The notes beneath the pieces were generated by a model that did no database searches, was not told the DNA's origin, and saw nothing but the letters and a program-made list of their open reading frames with translations. Shown piece after piece: positions 39,587 through 48,176 of a stretch of DNA of 64,000 nucleotides. Source of the DNA: Bacteroidota bacterium (GTDB lineage Bacteria > Bacteroidota > Bacteroidia > AKYH767-A > OLB10); NCBI GenBank assembly GCA_019136655.1, contig JAGVTU010000010.1:62001-126000 (forward strand). Reading direction: 5' to 3'. Position 1 is the first letter of the stretch. Each line of letters begins with the position of its first letter. A program made the translations under genes and the position numbers.

Positions 39587-40831
39587 ATGAAAGATTATAC
39601 TCATTCTACCGCAGAGCGGATGATGCGTTATGCAAAAATTGATACCACTTCTGACCCTGAATCTGACACACAGCCTACTTCAAAAAAACAATTTGATTTA
39701 AGCAGGTTATTGGTAGAAGAACTAAAGTCAATTGGTATTGATGATGCATCACTTGATGAGTATGGTTATGTGTATGCTACTCTCAAAGGAAATAGTACTA
39801 ATATAGTTCCTGTAATTTGTTTTTGTTCGCATGTGGACACAGCACCGGACTGCAGTGGTACGAACGTTAAACCCATTTTACACAGAAAATGGGATGGCGG
39901 TGATATCATTTTACCTGATGATACTAATGTTGTGATTAGTAAAAACAATCATCCTTATCTCAAAGAAAAAATTGGAGATGATATTATAACTGCATCCGGA
40001 TTAACATTGTTGGGTGCTGATGACAAAGCAGGCGTAGCCATTATTATGGACTTTGCACAGTACATGATGCAACATCCGGATATTAAACATGGCGACATTC
40101 GAATTCTTTTTACTCCAGACGAAGAAGTGGGACGTGGAGTAAATAAAGTAGATATGAAAAAACTTGGCGCTGACTATGGATATACATTAGATGGAGGAGA
40201 GTGTGGCACTTTGGAAGGTGAAAACTTTTCTGCTGATGCCTGCTCAGTAAAGTTTTATGGCATCAGTGCGCATCCGGGATATGCAAAAGGTAAAATGGTA
40301 AATGCTCAGAAAGTATTGGCACATTTTATCAGTTTGTTGCCATCAGACAAACTGTGTCCAGAAGCTACTGAAGGTTATGAAGGATTTGTGCATCCCGTAA
40401 GCATTTCAGGAGGGCTGGAAGAAGCTGAAGTAAAATTTATAATCCGCGATTTTGAAACTGCTAAACTTGCTGACCATGTTGCATTATTAAATACGCTGGC
40501 TGAAACCACAGTAAAAAAATTCAAAGGCTCACGATTTGATATTAAACGCACAGAGCAGTATCGTAATATGAAAGAAGTGTTGGACAAACATCCTCAGGTG
40601 ATGAACTATGCTGAAGAAGCTTATAAACGCAGTGGAATAAACTGCGAAAGAAAAAACATCAGAGGAGGAACAGACGGTTCAAGGCTTTCGTTTATGGGAA
40701 TGCCGTGCCCTAATTTATTTACCGGAGAAATGGGAATTCACAGCAAGGAAGAATATGTAAGTGTTCAGGATATGAACAAAGCTGTTGAAGTGCTGGTTAA
40801 CCTCTCTCAGATTTGGGAAGAAAATGCTTAA
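39587..40831 (+). CDS. pepT: Peptidase T (tripeptide aminopeptidase)
   Basis: A 414-residue M20B metallopeptidase releasing N-terminal residues from tripeptides in the cytoplasm. Zinc-site motifs: SHVDTAPD (His and Asp), TLLGADDKAGVA (bridging Asp), FTPDEEVGRG (catalytic Glu and ligand), YTLDGGECGTLEGENF, and the late GIHSKEEYVS histidine. RRGTDGSRLS-like NIRGGTDGSRLSFMG is also typical. The ATG at 39587 (MKDYTHSTAERMMRYAKIDTTSD) is preferred to a TTG at 39569, because the family begins this way. Confidence 0.93.
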   Translation: MKDYTHSTAERMMRYAKIDTTSDPESDTQPTSKKQFDLSRLLVEELKSIGIDDASLDEYGYVYATLKGNSTNIVPVICFCSHVDTAPDCSGTNVKPILHRKWDGGDIILPDDTNVVISKNNHPYLKEKIGDDIITASGLTLLGADDKAGVAIIMDFAQYMMQHPDIKHGDIRILFTPDEEVGRGVNKVDMKKLGADYGYTLDGGECGTLEGENFSADACSVKFYGISAHPGYAKGKMVNAQKVLAHFISLLPSDKLCPEATEGYEGFVHPVSISGGLEEAEVKFIIRDFETAKLADHVALLNTLAETTVKKFKGSRFDIKRTEQYRNMKEVLDKHPQVMNYAEEAYKRSGINCERKNIRGGTDGSRLSFMGMPCPNLFTGEMGIHSKEEYVSVQDMNKAVEVLVNLSQIWEENA

Positions 40832-40841
40832 TGCGTTTTTT

Positions 40842-42818
40842 TCAGTAATGAAATAAATCCAACAACTGTTTTTTAAATCTGTCGCGGGGGAGGAAATTCC
40901 ACTCTAATCCATGCGACATGGGTACCGGTGTATCAAGACTGCCACACCTTACAACAGGAGCATCGAGATACTGAAAACATTCCTGACCAATTACAGAAGC
41001 AATCTCTGCCCCTATTCCACCAGTAAGTGTGTCTTCGTGAAATACAATTACTTTTCCGGTACGTTTTACTGAATCAAGTACCATTTCTTTATCCCAGGGC
41101 AACAATGTTCGAAGGTCAATCAAGTCTGCATTTATCTCCGGAAACTCTTTTAGTGCCTCCATTGCCCAGTGCACTCCCAAACCATAAGTTACAATGGTTA
41201 TATCATCGCCTTGTTTCACCAAATTTCCTTTACCAATTGGAACTGTGAAGTAGTTATCACTCACCATTCCACTCACACTTCTGTACAAAGCTTTATGTTC
41301 AAAATACATCACCGGATTGGGATCTTCTACAGCAGCAGCTAAAAGACCTTTGGCATCCTGAGGAAAAGCAGGATAAACAATCTTTAATCCGGGCACGTGA
41401 AAAAACCATGCTTCTGTTGACTGCGAATGAAAAGGTCCTGCACCAACGGCTGCTCCTGTAGGCATTCTGACAACTACATCAGCATTTTGTCCCCAGCGGT
41501 AATGTGTTTTAGCAAGATTATTTACAATCTGATTAAAGCCACAGGTAACAAAATCGGCAAACTGCATTTCTACAATTGATTTGTATCCATTAATCGAAAG
41601 ACCTAAACCGGCTCCTAATATGGCAGATTCTGTGATAGGTGTATTTCTTATTCGTGCTTTTCCAAACTCTTCAACAAAACCCTGTGTTGCTTTAAAAGCA
41701 CCTCCATACTCCGCTATATCCTGACCCATAATTACAAGGTTTGAATGTCGCTGCATAGCCTGTCGCATTCCGTCAGAAATGGCATCCAAAAAACGTTTGT
41801 CCGTTTTTTCATTCGATGGATGAATAGCAGGAACTTCCTTTTGATCATACATATCTCTTAACTCGAGTTGTGTATCAACATCAGGATCATTTTCTTTATA
41901 AGTAATCTGAAGATGTTCTTCTATTTCTGCTTTAATCTTGCTGCGTATATCGGCAACCTGTTGCTGTGTGATAATGTTGTTTTCAAGAAGATAATTTTCA
42001 TAGTTGTTGATTGGGTCTTTTTTACCCCATTCATCGAACAGATGTTGAGGAACATATTTGGTACCCGATGCTTCTTCGTGTCCGCGCATACGGAAGGTGC
42101 GGGCTTCAAAAATCACCGGTCGGGGTTTTTGTCTAATATCTTTCAAAAGCGTATTAAGTGTGTGATACACTTCGAGGATATTATTGCCATCTACACTCAC
42201 TCCTTCAATTCCGTAGCCTATGCCTTTGTCGGCAAAACTCTTGCAGCGAAATTGTTCAGATGATGGTGTAGATAATCCATAGCCATTATTTTCAATTACA
42301 AAAATCACAGGTAAGTCCCACACAGCAGCCACATTCACAGCTTCGTGAAAATCGCCTTCGCTGGTACCTCCATCTCCTGAAAACACAATAGCTGCTTTTT
42401 GATTTTGTTTAAGCACATTTGCCAATGCAATTCCATCAGCAATTCCGTTTTGAGGACCAAGATGTGAAATCATACCGATAATATGATATTCCTGAGTTCC
42501 GAAATGAAATGACCGGTCGCGACCTTTCGTAAAACCACCCGGTTTGCCCATCCATTGTGAAAAAAGTCGGTGCAATGGAATTTGGCGCACACTGAACACA
42601 CCAAGATTGCGATGCATAGGAAGAATATATTCATCAGGTAATGCAGCCATTGCAGCACCTACAGCCACAGCTTCCTGTCCGATTCCCGAAAACCATTTTG
42701 CCAACTTTCCTTGCCGGAGTAAAACCATCATTTTTTCCTCTATGATCCGTGGTCTTACCAGTTCAGAATATAGTCTTATTAATAACTCATCGGAATAGTC
42801 TTTTCTGTCGAATTGCAT
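40842..42818 (-). CDS. 2-oxoacid dehydrogenase E1, fused alpha and beta subunits
   Basis: A 658-residue fusion. Residues about 1-320 are the E1-alpha-like TPP domain (GIGQEAVAVGAAMAAL, MHRNLGVF, and the thiamine motif GDGGTSEGDFHEAVNVAAVWDLPVIFVIENNGYG). Residues about 335-658 are the E1-beta-like domain (GQDIAEYGGAFKATQGF, TPITESAILGAGLGLSINGYKSIVEMQFADF, the transketolase C-terminal part ending with GSLDTPVPMSH). With E2 (6516-7838) and a lipoamide dehydrogenase it would decarboxylate branched-chain oxoacids or pyruvate. The fused form is common in Bacteroidota. A -7 element precedes the start. Confidence 0.92.
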   Translation of the reverse strand: MQFDRKDYSDELLIRLYSELVRPRIIEEKMMVLLRQGKLAKWFSGIGQEAVAVGAAMAALPDEYILPMHRNLGVFSVRQIPLHRLFSQWMGKPGGFTKGRDRSFHFGTQEYHIIGMISHLGPQNGIADGIALANVLKQNQKAAIVFSGDGGTSEGDFHEAVNVAAVWDLPVIFVIENNGYGLSTPSSEQFRCKSFADKGIGYGIEGVSVDGNNILEVYHTLNTLLKDIRQKPRPVIFEARTFRMRGHEEASGTKYVPQHLFDEWGKKDPINNYENYLLENNIITQQQVADIRSKIKAEIEEHLQITYKENDPDVDTQLELRDMYDQKEVPAIHPSNEKTDKRFLDAISDGMRQAMQRHSNLVIMGQDIAEYGGAFKATQGFVEEFGKARIRNTPITESAILGAGLGLSINGYKSIVEMQFADFVTCGFNQIVNNLAKTHYRWGQNADVVVRMPTGAAVGAGPFHSQSTEAWFFHVPGLKIVYPAFPQDAKGLLAAAVEDPNPVMYFEHKALYRSVSGMVSDNYFTVPIGKGNLVKQGDDITIVTYGLGVHWAMEALKEFPEINADLIDLRTLLPWDKEMVLDSVKRTGKVIVFHEDTLTGGIGAEIASVIGQECFQYLDAPVVRCGSLDTPVPMSHGLEWNFLPRDRFKKQLLDLFHY

Positions 42819-42837
42819 GATTAAATTTAAAAAGCGA

Positions 42838-42868
42838 TTGCAAAAATAACTTTATTGGAGTAGTTTTG
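42838..42868 (+). promoter_or_regulatory. Promoter of the small Cys-motif membrane protein gene
   Basis: TTG at 42838-42840, a 20-bp spacer, and TAGTTTTG at 42861-42868. Transcription would start about 6 bp before the ATG at 42879. It interleaves with the divergent E1 promoter. Confidence 0.6.
42841..42848 (-). promoter_or_regulatory. -7 promoter element (TATTTTTG) of the fused E1 gene
   Basis: TATTTTTG on the minus strand, 23 bp before the E1 start codon. It lies within the spacer of the divergent plus-strand promoter, so the two promoters probably cannot be occupied at the same time. Confidence 0.55.
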
Positions 42869-42878
42869 TTGTAAGGTT

Positions 42879-43004
42879 ATGCAAAGTATTCTCATAGGTG
42901 TAATAGTAGGATTGGCCGGTGCCTATTTAATAGCAAAATTGCGAAAGCCTCATGGTGGTTGTTCAAAATGTCAATCCAATAAACTGCCGGACAATCACAA
43001 ATAA
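42879..43004 (+). CDS. Small membrane protein with CxxC (FeoB-associated-type)
   Basis: A 41-residue protein. One hydrophobic helix (SILIGVIVGLAGAYLIAKL) is followed by a short basic tail with GGCSKCQSNK. This layout (helix, basic linker, clustered Cys after Gly-Gly) resembles the FeoB-associated cysteine-rich membrane proteins, although no feoB is in the window and only one CxxC is present. The frame has its own promoter just upstream and a terminator just downstream, which supports a real gene despite the small size. It may bind metal or a thiol partner; function unknown. Confidence 0.7.
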   Translation: MQSILIGVIVGLAGAYLIAKLRKPHGGCSKCQSNKLPDNHK

Positions 43005-43018
43005 AATTTATTACATAA

Positions 43019-43051
43019 AAAAAGAGGCCGATATTCTCGACCTCTTTAATT
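43019..43051. terminator. Bidirectional hairpin terminator
   Basis: AAAGAGGCCGA (43021-43031) pairs with TCGACCTCTTT (43037-43047), one mismatch, 5-nt loop. A/T runs lie on both sides, and it separates two convergent small genes. Confidence 0.85.
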
Positions 43052-43067
43052 CGATTTAAAAAAATTA

Positions 43068-43334
43068 TTAGTGCTGTGCGTTCTCTCCTGAAGTTTGAGT
43101 ATTCTCAGGGGTAGTAGCAGCGTCTGCAGGAGCTGCAGAATCAGTTGCAGCAGCAGCAGTAGCTTCAGCAGCTTGTCTCTCAGCTTCTTCCTGAGCAGCT
43201 TGCATTTGTGCTTCAGCGTTAGCGATTGAATCCTGACGAGCTTTTTCAGCAGCAGCTTGTTCTTCTGCGCTTGGGCCACATGATACCAGAGTAAACATGC
43301 CAGCAACGGCCATTAATGTGAATAGTTTTTTCAT
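43068..43334 (-). CDS. Small Ala/Gln/Glu-rich lipoprotein
   Basis: An 88-residue protein. The signal peptide MKKLFTLMAVAGMFTLVSC ends at a lipobox cysteine (LVSC, C19). The remainder is a low-complexity helix of Ala, Glu and Gln, then an Ala/Asp/Thr-rich tail. The start at 43334 is fixed by the lipobox and by the -7 element at 43364-43371, which places the transcript start after the alternative ATG at 43361. Likely attached to a periplasm-facing membrane. The Ala-rich helix recalls Lpp-like spacers only by composition. Function unknown. Confidence 0.8.
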   Translation of the reverse strand: MKKLFTLMAVAGMFTLVSCGPSAEEQAAAEKARQDSIANAEAQMQAAQEEAERQAAEATAAAATDSAAPADAATTPENTQTSGENAQH

Positions 43335-43363
43335 CTTACAAATTTTGATATGATTTAACATGT

Positions 43364-43371
43364 CAAAAGTA
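43364..43371 (-). promoter_or_regulatory. -7 promoter element (TACTTTTG) of the Ala-rich lipoprotein gene
   Basis: TACTTTTG on the minus strand, 29 bp before the start codon at 43334. Matches TAnnTTTG. Confidence 0.55.
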
Positions 43372-43438
43372 TTTCCGATTTATTTTATGAAGAAGAAAAT
43401 TCTCCATGAAAAACTAAAAGTTTTGAACAACTTTATCA

Positions 43439-45220
43439 TCAATGTATTCCGTGCATCATTTTAATGAGTCTGCGGTAAATTGCCAGAAGAACCAAGGCTC
43501 CGGCACCGCTAAGTACAATAAACACACAGAAGAAAATAAATAAATTGTCAATCTGAACACCCAGGAAAGATGGGATTTTTGCTGCTGTTGCAGGTGCTTC
43601 GCCTGCTCCCGGAGGAATTAATGCACTGAGTGTTCCTGCAAACTTATTAGCTGCAGCATTTGCAAGGAACCATGTACCCATTAGCAATGATGATAAACGA
43701 ACTGGTGCAAGTTTACTCACCATACTTAATCCTATTGGAGATAAACAAAGTTCTCCCATAGTGTGAACTATATAAAGAGCAAAAAGCCAAAACATACTGA
43801 TTTTTACAGAAGGGTCAACACCATGAACTGCATAAGCAATAATTACATATCCTAATGAAACCAGAGCTAAACCCATTGCCATTTTCAGTGGTGATGGTGG
43901 TTCCATTTTCATTTTTGACAGTTTCCCCCACATCATGGTAAACAGAGGTGCAAGCATGATAATAGCAAGCGGATTGACAGACTGAAACCAGGATGCCGGA
44001 AAATCGTTTTTAGTAAAATCTGTAATTGTTCCGGTAAATGTTAGTACGAGTAAAGCAGCAATACCAATTATCTGAATTGAAAGTATAGATTTCTTTGACC
44101 ATTCAAAAAACCAGCCTAACGCCTTGGCGAGATAAAATACAAGTGCAGATGCTCCAATCAGGATGATGTATTTACTGATATGGATTTTTACGGCACGATC
44201 AACCTGCTCATCAGCAAAAATGGTGAGAGAAGCACCTGCCTGCTCAAAACAAGCCCAGAAAAAGATTACAAAAAATGCGAGAATGAATATCACTGAAATA
44301 CGTTGCCTCTCAACAGATGTAAGTGATTTATCTGTTAAAATAATCAAAGGCATAATAATCATGGAAGAATAAATAAGATACCCTATTAAATCGAGATTGG
44401 CAATGGCATGAGCAGTGGAACCTTCAGTATTCACTGCCTCTGTTCCGGCTATGAGTTCAATAATATTATGATAATTTAACAGCGCATAAATAAGTAAAAT
44501 TGATCCTACAATTACACCCAATGTTTTCATATCCATACGCTGCTTAGGCATACCAATGGCTTTGCCATCAGGGTCAACAAGATGTTTGTTTTTTAGTATC
44601 TCGAAAGAAATAGTACTAATAACCATACCTATACCTGCTGCGAGGAAACCCCATTTAAACTCGGTGGGAATATGCTCGCCATTAGCATCGAAAACTTCTC
44701 CGAGTCCGCCACAGATAAGAGGAGAAAAGAATGCACCAAGGTTAATCCCCATGTAGAATATTGTGAAAGCGCCATCAATGCGGTGATCGTTCTGTGGATA
44801 CAGTTGACCAACCATGGTAGAAATATTTGGTTTGAAAAAACCATTGCCAATTATCAGTAAGGTCAGACCTACCCACATCATAGCTACAGCAGACTGACTG
44901 GCCTGCCCCGGAACTACCAAACCACCACTGAAAAACAAGCAAAACTGACCAATCGCCATCAGAATACCCCCTACCAGAATGCTTTTGCGATTGCCCCAGA
45001 ATTTATCTGAAATATAACCTCCCAATAATGGAGTGAGATAAACCAAACCTGTAAAACTTCCATAAATATTTGAAGCGGAGGCGGCAGACAACAGCAATGC
45101 TTTTGTCATATATAAAACAAAAATGGCTCGCATGCCATAGTAGCTGAAACGCTCCCACATTTCAGTGAAAAACAAGAGGTAAAGTCCCCGTGGGTGACCT
45201 AGCTGTGCTGTTTGACTCAT
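43439..45220 (-). CDS. Proton-dependent oligopeptide (POT/PTR) transporter
   Basis: A 593-residue inner-membrane protein of the major facilitator superfamily with about 14 helices. The POT signature EMWERFSYYGMRAIFVLYMTKALL (ExxERFxYYG, proton/peptide coupling) is at residues 16-40. FFKPNISTMVGQLY and FTIFYMGINLGAFFSPLICG are further POT motifs. It imports di- and tripeptides with protons, which fits the presence of a peptidase T gene nearby. It stands alone on the minus strand. The extended middle (after helix 6) is common in bacterial POTs. Confidence 0.93.
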   Translation of the reverse strand: MSQTAQLGHPRGLYLLFFTEMWERFSYYGMRAIFVLYMTKALLLSAASASNIYGSFTGLVYLTPLLGGYISDKFWGNRKSILVGGILMAIGQFCLFFSGGLVVPGQASQSAVAMMWVGLTLLIIGNGFFKPNISTMVGQLYPQNDHRIDGAFTIFYMGINLGAFFSPLICGGLGEVFDANGEHIPTEFKWGFLAAGIGMVISTISFEILKNKHLVDPDGKAIGMPKQRMDMKTLGVIVGSILLIYALLNYHNIIELIAGTEAVNTEGSTAHAIANLDLIGYLIYSSMIIMPLIILTDKSLTSVERQRISVIFILAFFVIFFWACFEQAGASLTIFADEQVDRAVKIHISKYIILIGASALVFYLAKALGWFFEWSKKSILSIQIIGIAALLVLTFTGTITDFTKNDFPASWFQSVNPLAIIMLAPLFTMMWGKLSKMKMEPPSPLKMAMGLALVSLGYVIIAYAVHGVDPSVKISMFWLFALYIVHTMGELCLSPIGLSMVSKLAPVRLSSLLMGTWFLANAAANKFAGTLSALIPPGAGEAPATAAKIPSFLGVQIDNLFIFFCVFIVLSGAGALVLLAIYRRLIKMMHGIH

Positions 45221-45305
45221 ATTTCAGATTTAAATTTTGGAGGGCTAATGTAAATATTTTTTAATTGGAATGTGGCGAAGGATTCGCGAATTTTAACATA
45301 ACAAG

Positions 45306-46352
45306 TTAGTTTTCCGTTGTGTCAGCATCCATTAATTCAGCTTTATAATAGTTTAATGCTGAAATAAAATGCTCCACACATTCATCCATACTTCCATCGA
45401 AGCGGCCACCGGCAGCATTATGATGTCCTCCTCCGTTGAAAAATTTTTTAGCCATGTCGCGAACCGAAAAACTACCTTTTGAACGAAATGAAATTTTAAC
45501 ACCACCATCATCTTTTTCAGTAAAAAGTGCCGACATTATAACTCCTTTGATATTTAATGGGTAGTTAACTATACCCTCTGTATCGCCTGTTTGGTGGTTA
45601 AACTGATCCATTTCGGTAAGTGTGAGTGAAATATAAGAAGCATGGAAGGCATGAATCAATTGCATTTTGTCTTGTAAACAATATCCGAGGAAGCGAATAC
45701 GGTCTTCAGTGAAAGTATCAGAAACTGATTCGTGAATTTTGACATGATCCATTCCTGTATCCATGAGAGCCGCTACAATACGATGGGTATCTGCTGACAT
45801 TGACGAAAACCGGAAAGAACCTGTGTCAGTCATTATACCAGTGTAAAGGCACTCCGCAACATCAGATTTCATCTTATAATTCGGCTTTAATGCATAAATA
45901 AAATAATAAATCAGTTCGCAAGTGGCACATGATTGCGGGAAGGAAAACACATAGTTAGCCTTTATCTGAGGTTCGATGTGATGATCTATTACAACCTTTA
46001 GAGCATTGTTATCCATCATAATATGTTGCATAGCCTCTACCCTGCTCTTCTCATTAAAGTCGAGGCAAAAAATGATTTCTGCCTCCCGAAAATATTTCTC
46101 AGCCTGCTTGGGTTTACTTTCATAGTTAATCACCTTGTCATTGCCTTTCATAAAACTAATGAACTCAGGATAATCACTAGGCACTATTGCCTTGACTTTA
46201 TGTTTTTGAGAGGTGAGAAAATTATATAAACCCAATAATGAACCTATGGCATCACCGTCAGGTTTGTAATGGGTAGTAATGGCTATTTTTCTTGATACCG
46301 ACAAAAATTGTTTTAACTCTTGAATATGTGTGCTATTAAATACAGGAATCAT
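45306..46352 (-). CDS. nrnA: DHH/DHHA1 phosphoesterase, NrnA-like (nanoRNase/pAp phosphatase)
   Basis: A 348-residue soluble enzyme. DHH domain: AITTHYKPDGDAIGSLLGL (His, Asp, Asp metal ligands), LDFNEKSRVE, and VIDHHIEPQ (DHH box). DHHA1 domain: SFRSKGSFSVRDMAKKFFNGGGHHNAAGG at the end, the substrate-binding GGGHxxAAGG loop. It degrades short oligoribonucleotides and/or 3',5'-pAp. A -7 element (46376-46383, minus) precedes it and the ndk gene is divergent. Confidence 0.9.
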   Translation of the reverse strand: MIPVFNSTHIQELKQFLSVSRKIAITTHYKPDGDAIGSLLGLYNFLTSQKHKVKAIVPSDYPEFISFMKGNDKVINYESKPKQAEKYFREAEIIFCLDFNEKSRVEAMQHIMMDNNALKVVIDHHIEPQIKANYVFSFPQSCATCELIYYFIYALKPNYKMKSDVAECLYTGIMTDTGSFRFSSMSADTHRIVAALMDTGMDHVKIHESVSDTFTEDRIRFLGYCLQDKMQLIHAFHASYISLTLTEMDQFNHQTGDTEGIVNYPLNIKGVIMSALFTEKDDGGVKISFRSKGSFSVRDMAKKFFNGGGHHNAAGGRFDGSMDECVEHFISALNYYKAELMDADTTEN

Positions 46353-46375
46353 TCTTTATTCTATTGGTGTTTTTA

Positions 46376-46383
46376 CAAATGTA
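46376..46383 (-). promoter_or_regulatory. -7 promoter element (TACATTTG) of nrnA
   Basis: TACATTTG on the minus strand, 24 bp before the nrnA start, matches TAnnTTTG. Confidence 0.5.
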
Positions 46384-46419
46384 AGGATTTAAATCAGCCG
46401 CTTGCATGTTTAATTCTCT

Positions 46420-46427
46420 TACTTTTG
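46420..46427 (+). promoter_or_regulatory. -7 promoter element (TACTTTTG) of ndk
   Basis: TACTTTTG on the plus strand, 35 bp before the ndk ATG, divergent from the nrnA element. Confidence 0.55.
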
Positions 46428-46461
46428 CAGCCTCAAAAAATAAACGAAATATATTCAAGTA

Positions 46462-46878
46462 ATGAGTACAATAACCTTCACAATGTTAAAGCCCGATGCA
46501 GTAGCCAATGGCTATACGGGTGCTATTTTGGATCACATCATCAAAGCAGGATTTAAGATTAAAGCTATGAAATACACCCGCTTAACCGCTGAAAGAGCAG
46601 GTGAATTTTATGCCATTCACCAAGGCAGACCATTTTATAACGATTTGGTGAAATACATGTCTTCCGGTCCTATTGTAGCTGCCATTCTCGAAAAAGATAA
46701 TGCTGTAGAGGATTTCAGAAAAACAATAGGTGCTACCGACCCTGCCAAAGCTGATGCAGGTACCATCCGTAAATTATATGCAAAAAGTATTGAGGCCAAT
46801 GCCATTCATGGTTCAGACAGCGATGCAAATGCCGCTATTGAAGCAGGATTTTTCTTTGCTATGACTGAGCGTTATTAA
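46462..46878 (+). CDS. ndk: Nucleoside diphosphate kinase
   Basis: A 138-residue enzyme that transfers phosphate between nucleoside di- and triphosphates. [22 protein letters not shown] is the usual N-terminus. [14 protein letters not shown] and [19 protein letters not shown] are core motifs, and the phosphorylated histidine is in [12 protein letters not shown]. Length is normal for the family. A hairpin terminator follows. Confidence 0.97.
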   Translation: MSTITFTMLKPDAVANGYTGAILDHIIKAGFKIKAMKYTRLTAERAGEFYAIHQGRPFYNDLVKYMSSGPIVAAILEKDNAVEDFRKTIGATDPAKADAGTIRKLYAKSIEANAIHGSDSDANAAIEAGFFFAMTERY

Positions 46879-46911
46879 TCTGAATCCGGACATTAGGATG
46901 AATAAAAACTG

Positions 46912-46959
46912 AAAATCCTGCCGGGAAGTAAAAAAATTTGAACTCTGGCAGGATTTTTT
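46912..46959 (+). terminator. ndk terminator
   Basis: AAAATCCTGCC (46912-46922) pairs with GGCAGGATTTT (46947-46957) over a 24-nt loop, followed by more T. Confidence 0.8.
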
Positions 46960-46969
46960 CGTATCTTTA
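46937..46969 (+). promoter_or_regulatory. Possible promoter of the ECF sigma gene
   Basis: TTTG at 46937-46940, a 21-bp spacer, and TATCTTTA at 46962-46969 (one mismatch to TAnnTTTG). It would give a leader of about 150 nt before the ATG at 47126. The leader contains an isolated AGGAGG at 47065-47070 without a nearby start codon. Confidence 0.4.
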
Positions 46970-47112
46970 CTTAAATAAAAAATAAAAAAAACAGGGCTTG
47001 GCAATAATAAATGAAAGCCTGCGTTAATACTACAAAATAAAGTTTCACTATTTTTAATTTAAACAGGAGGAAGAATATAGCATAAAACTCTACTTACACA
47101 TTCAAACTGAAA

Positions 47113-47119
47113 AAAGGAG
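47113..47119 (+). promoter_or_regulatory. Shine-Dalgarno sequence of the ECF sigma gene
   Basis: AAAGGAG, 6 bp before the ATG at 47126, is fully complementary to the CTCCTTT of the 16S 3' end. Such sites are scarce in front of genes in this window. Confidence 0.7.
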
Positions 47120-47125
47120 TCTATT

Positions 47126-47710
47126 ATGCAACAGCCTGTTCTTACCGACCAGCAACTGGTCGAAATGTACCAACAAGGAAACGAAAATTGCCTTACAATC
47201 TTAATTGAACGTCATCAGAAAAGAATATTTTCTGCCATTCTTTTTTTGGTTAACGACCGTGAAACTGCTGAAGATATCTTTCAGGATACTTTTGTGAAAG
47301 TTATCAATACGCTAAAACGAGGCGCCTACAATGAGGAAGGAAAATTCCTTCCTTGGGTATTGCGCATAGGTCACAATCTGGTTATTGACCATTTCCGCAG
47401 AAACCAGCGTATGCCACTTGTGCACGACAAAGAAGATTATTCTATCATTGAGTCGCTGAAACTTACTGATGAAAATGCACAGGATAAAATGATGAGGGAG
47501 CAGATATATAAAGAAGTGCGTCTGCTTGTGGAGGAACTGCCGTTTGAACAAAAAGAAGTGGTTATTCTGCGACATTTTGCCGATATGAGTTTCAAAGAAA
47601 TTGCAGATGCCACAGGTGTGAGTATAAATACTGCGCTTGGCAGAATGAGATATGCACTTATCAACCTGCGTAAAATCATAGAAACCAAGAAACTGGTACT
47701 TGTATCATAA
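47126..47710 (+). CDS. ECF-type RNA polymerase sigma-70 factor
   Basis: A 194-residue group IV sigma factor. Region 2 is at about residues 22-90 (LIERHQKRIFSAILFLVNDRETAEDIFQDTFVKVI, then FLPWVLRIGHNLVIDHFRR), and region 4 is at about 130-185 (LPFEQKEVVILRHFADMSFKEIADATGVSINTALGRMRYALINLRK). No region 1.1 or 3. It redirects RNA polymerase to a specific regulon. The translation start has a strong Shine-Dalgarno sequence. A small acidic protein gene follows and may be a partner, but the usual transmembrane anti-sigma factor is absent. Confidence 0.93.
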   Translation: MQQPVLTDQQLVEMYQQGNENCLTILIERHQKRIFSAILFLVNDRETAEDIFQDTFVKVINTLKRGAYNEEGKFLPWVLRIGHNLVIDHFRRNQRMPLVHDKEDYSIIESLKLTDENAQDKMMREQIYKEVRLLVEELPFEQKEVVILRHFADMSFKEIADATGVSINTALGRMRYALINLRKIIETKKLVLVS

Positions 47711-47761
47711 AAAAGTGTGCAGTTATATACTAATCGGCAACAGGTAGCGTTATAAAGGCAA

Positions 47762-48004
47762 ATGAACAATTATTTGCCTATGTACGATAACTTTACTCAC
47801 AACCACTTAATTCTTTATTACTTCAACGAAACCGACCTCCCGGATACGGTTATCACACAACAGCATATTGATACATATCCTGAAGTGGAAGAAGAATTTG
47901 AAGCCATAGTAAAAACTATGGAGAAGATTGAACAGGCACTTGTAAGCCCTTCTCAGGAAAGTATTAATAAAATTCTCGCTTACAGCAAAGCTGTATCAAG
48001 CTAA
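47762..48004 (+). CDS. Small acidic hypothetical protein, possible partner of the sigma factor
   Basis: An 80-residue soluble protein, family not recognised, rich in Glu and Asp in the middle (TYPEVEEEFEAIVKTMEKIEQAL), with predicted helices and no Cys/His zinc site or membrane helix. It starts 52 bp after the sigma gene on the same strand, so co-expression is likely. A role as a cytoplasmic anti-sigma or regulator is inferred only from position. Confidence 0.6.
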   Translation: MNNYLPMYDNFTHNHLILYYFNETDLPDTVITQQHIDTYPEVEEEFEAIVKTMEKIEQALVSPSQESINKILAYSKAVSS

Positions 48005-48176
48005 AGTTACTTATAAAGAATTCTAAAAGCACCACCTGTAATCTGTTTTGAAGTTATGCAGGGAAATGATGCATGGCCTGTTGCTATTTGAGTAACACAT
48101 CTTCTTTTTTACTTCAGCGATTTGTTTCACTAATATTCATGTCAGGAACATACACTATGATGATTCTGTTATTCAA

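Noticed and set aside
47065..47070. AGGAGG in the leader of the ECF sigma gene
   Set aside because: No start codon follows at a usable distance; mentioned only as part of the leader.
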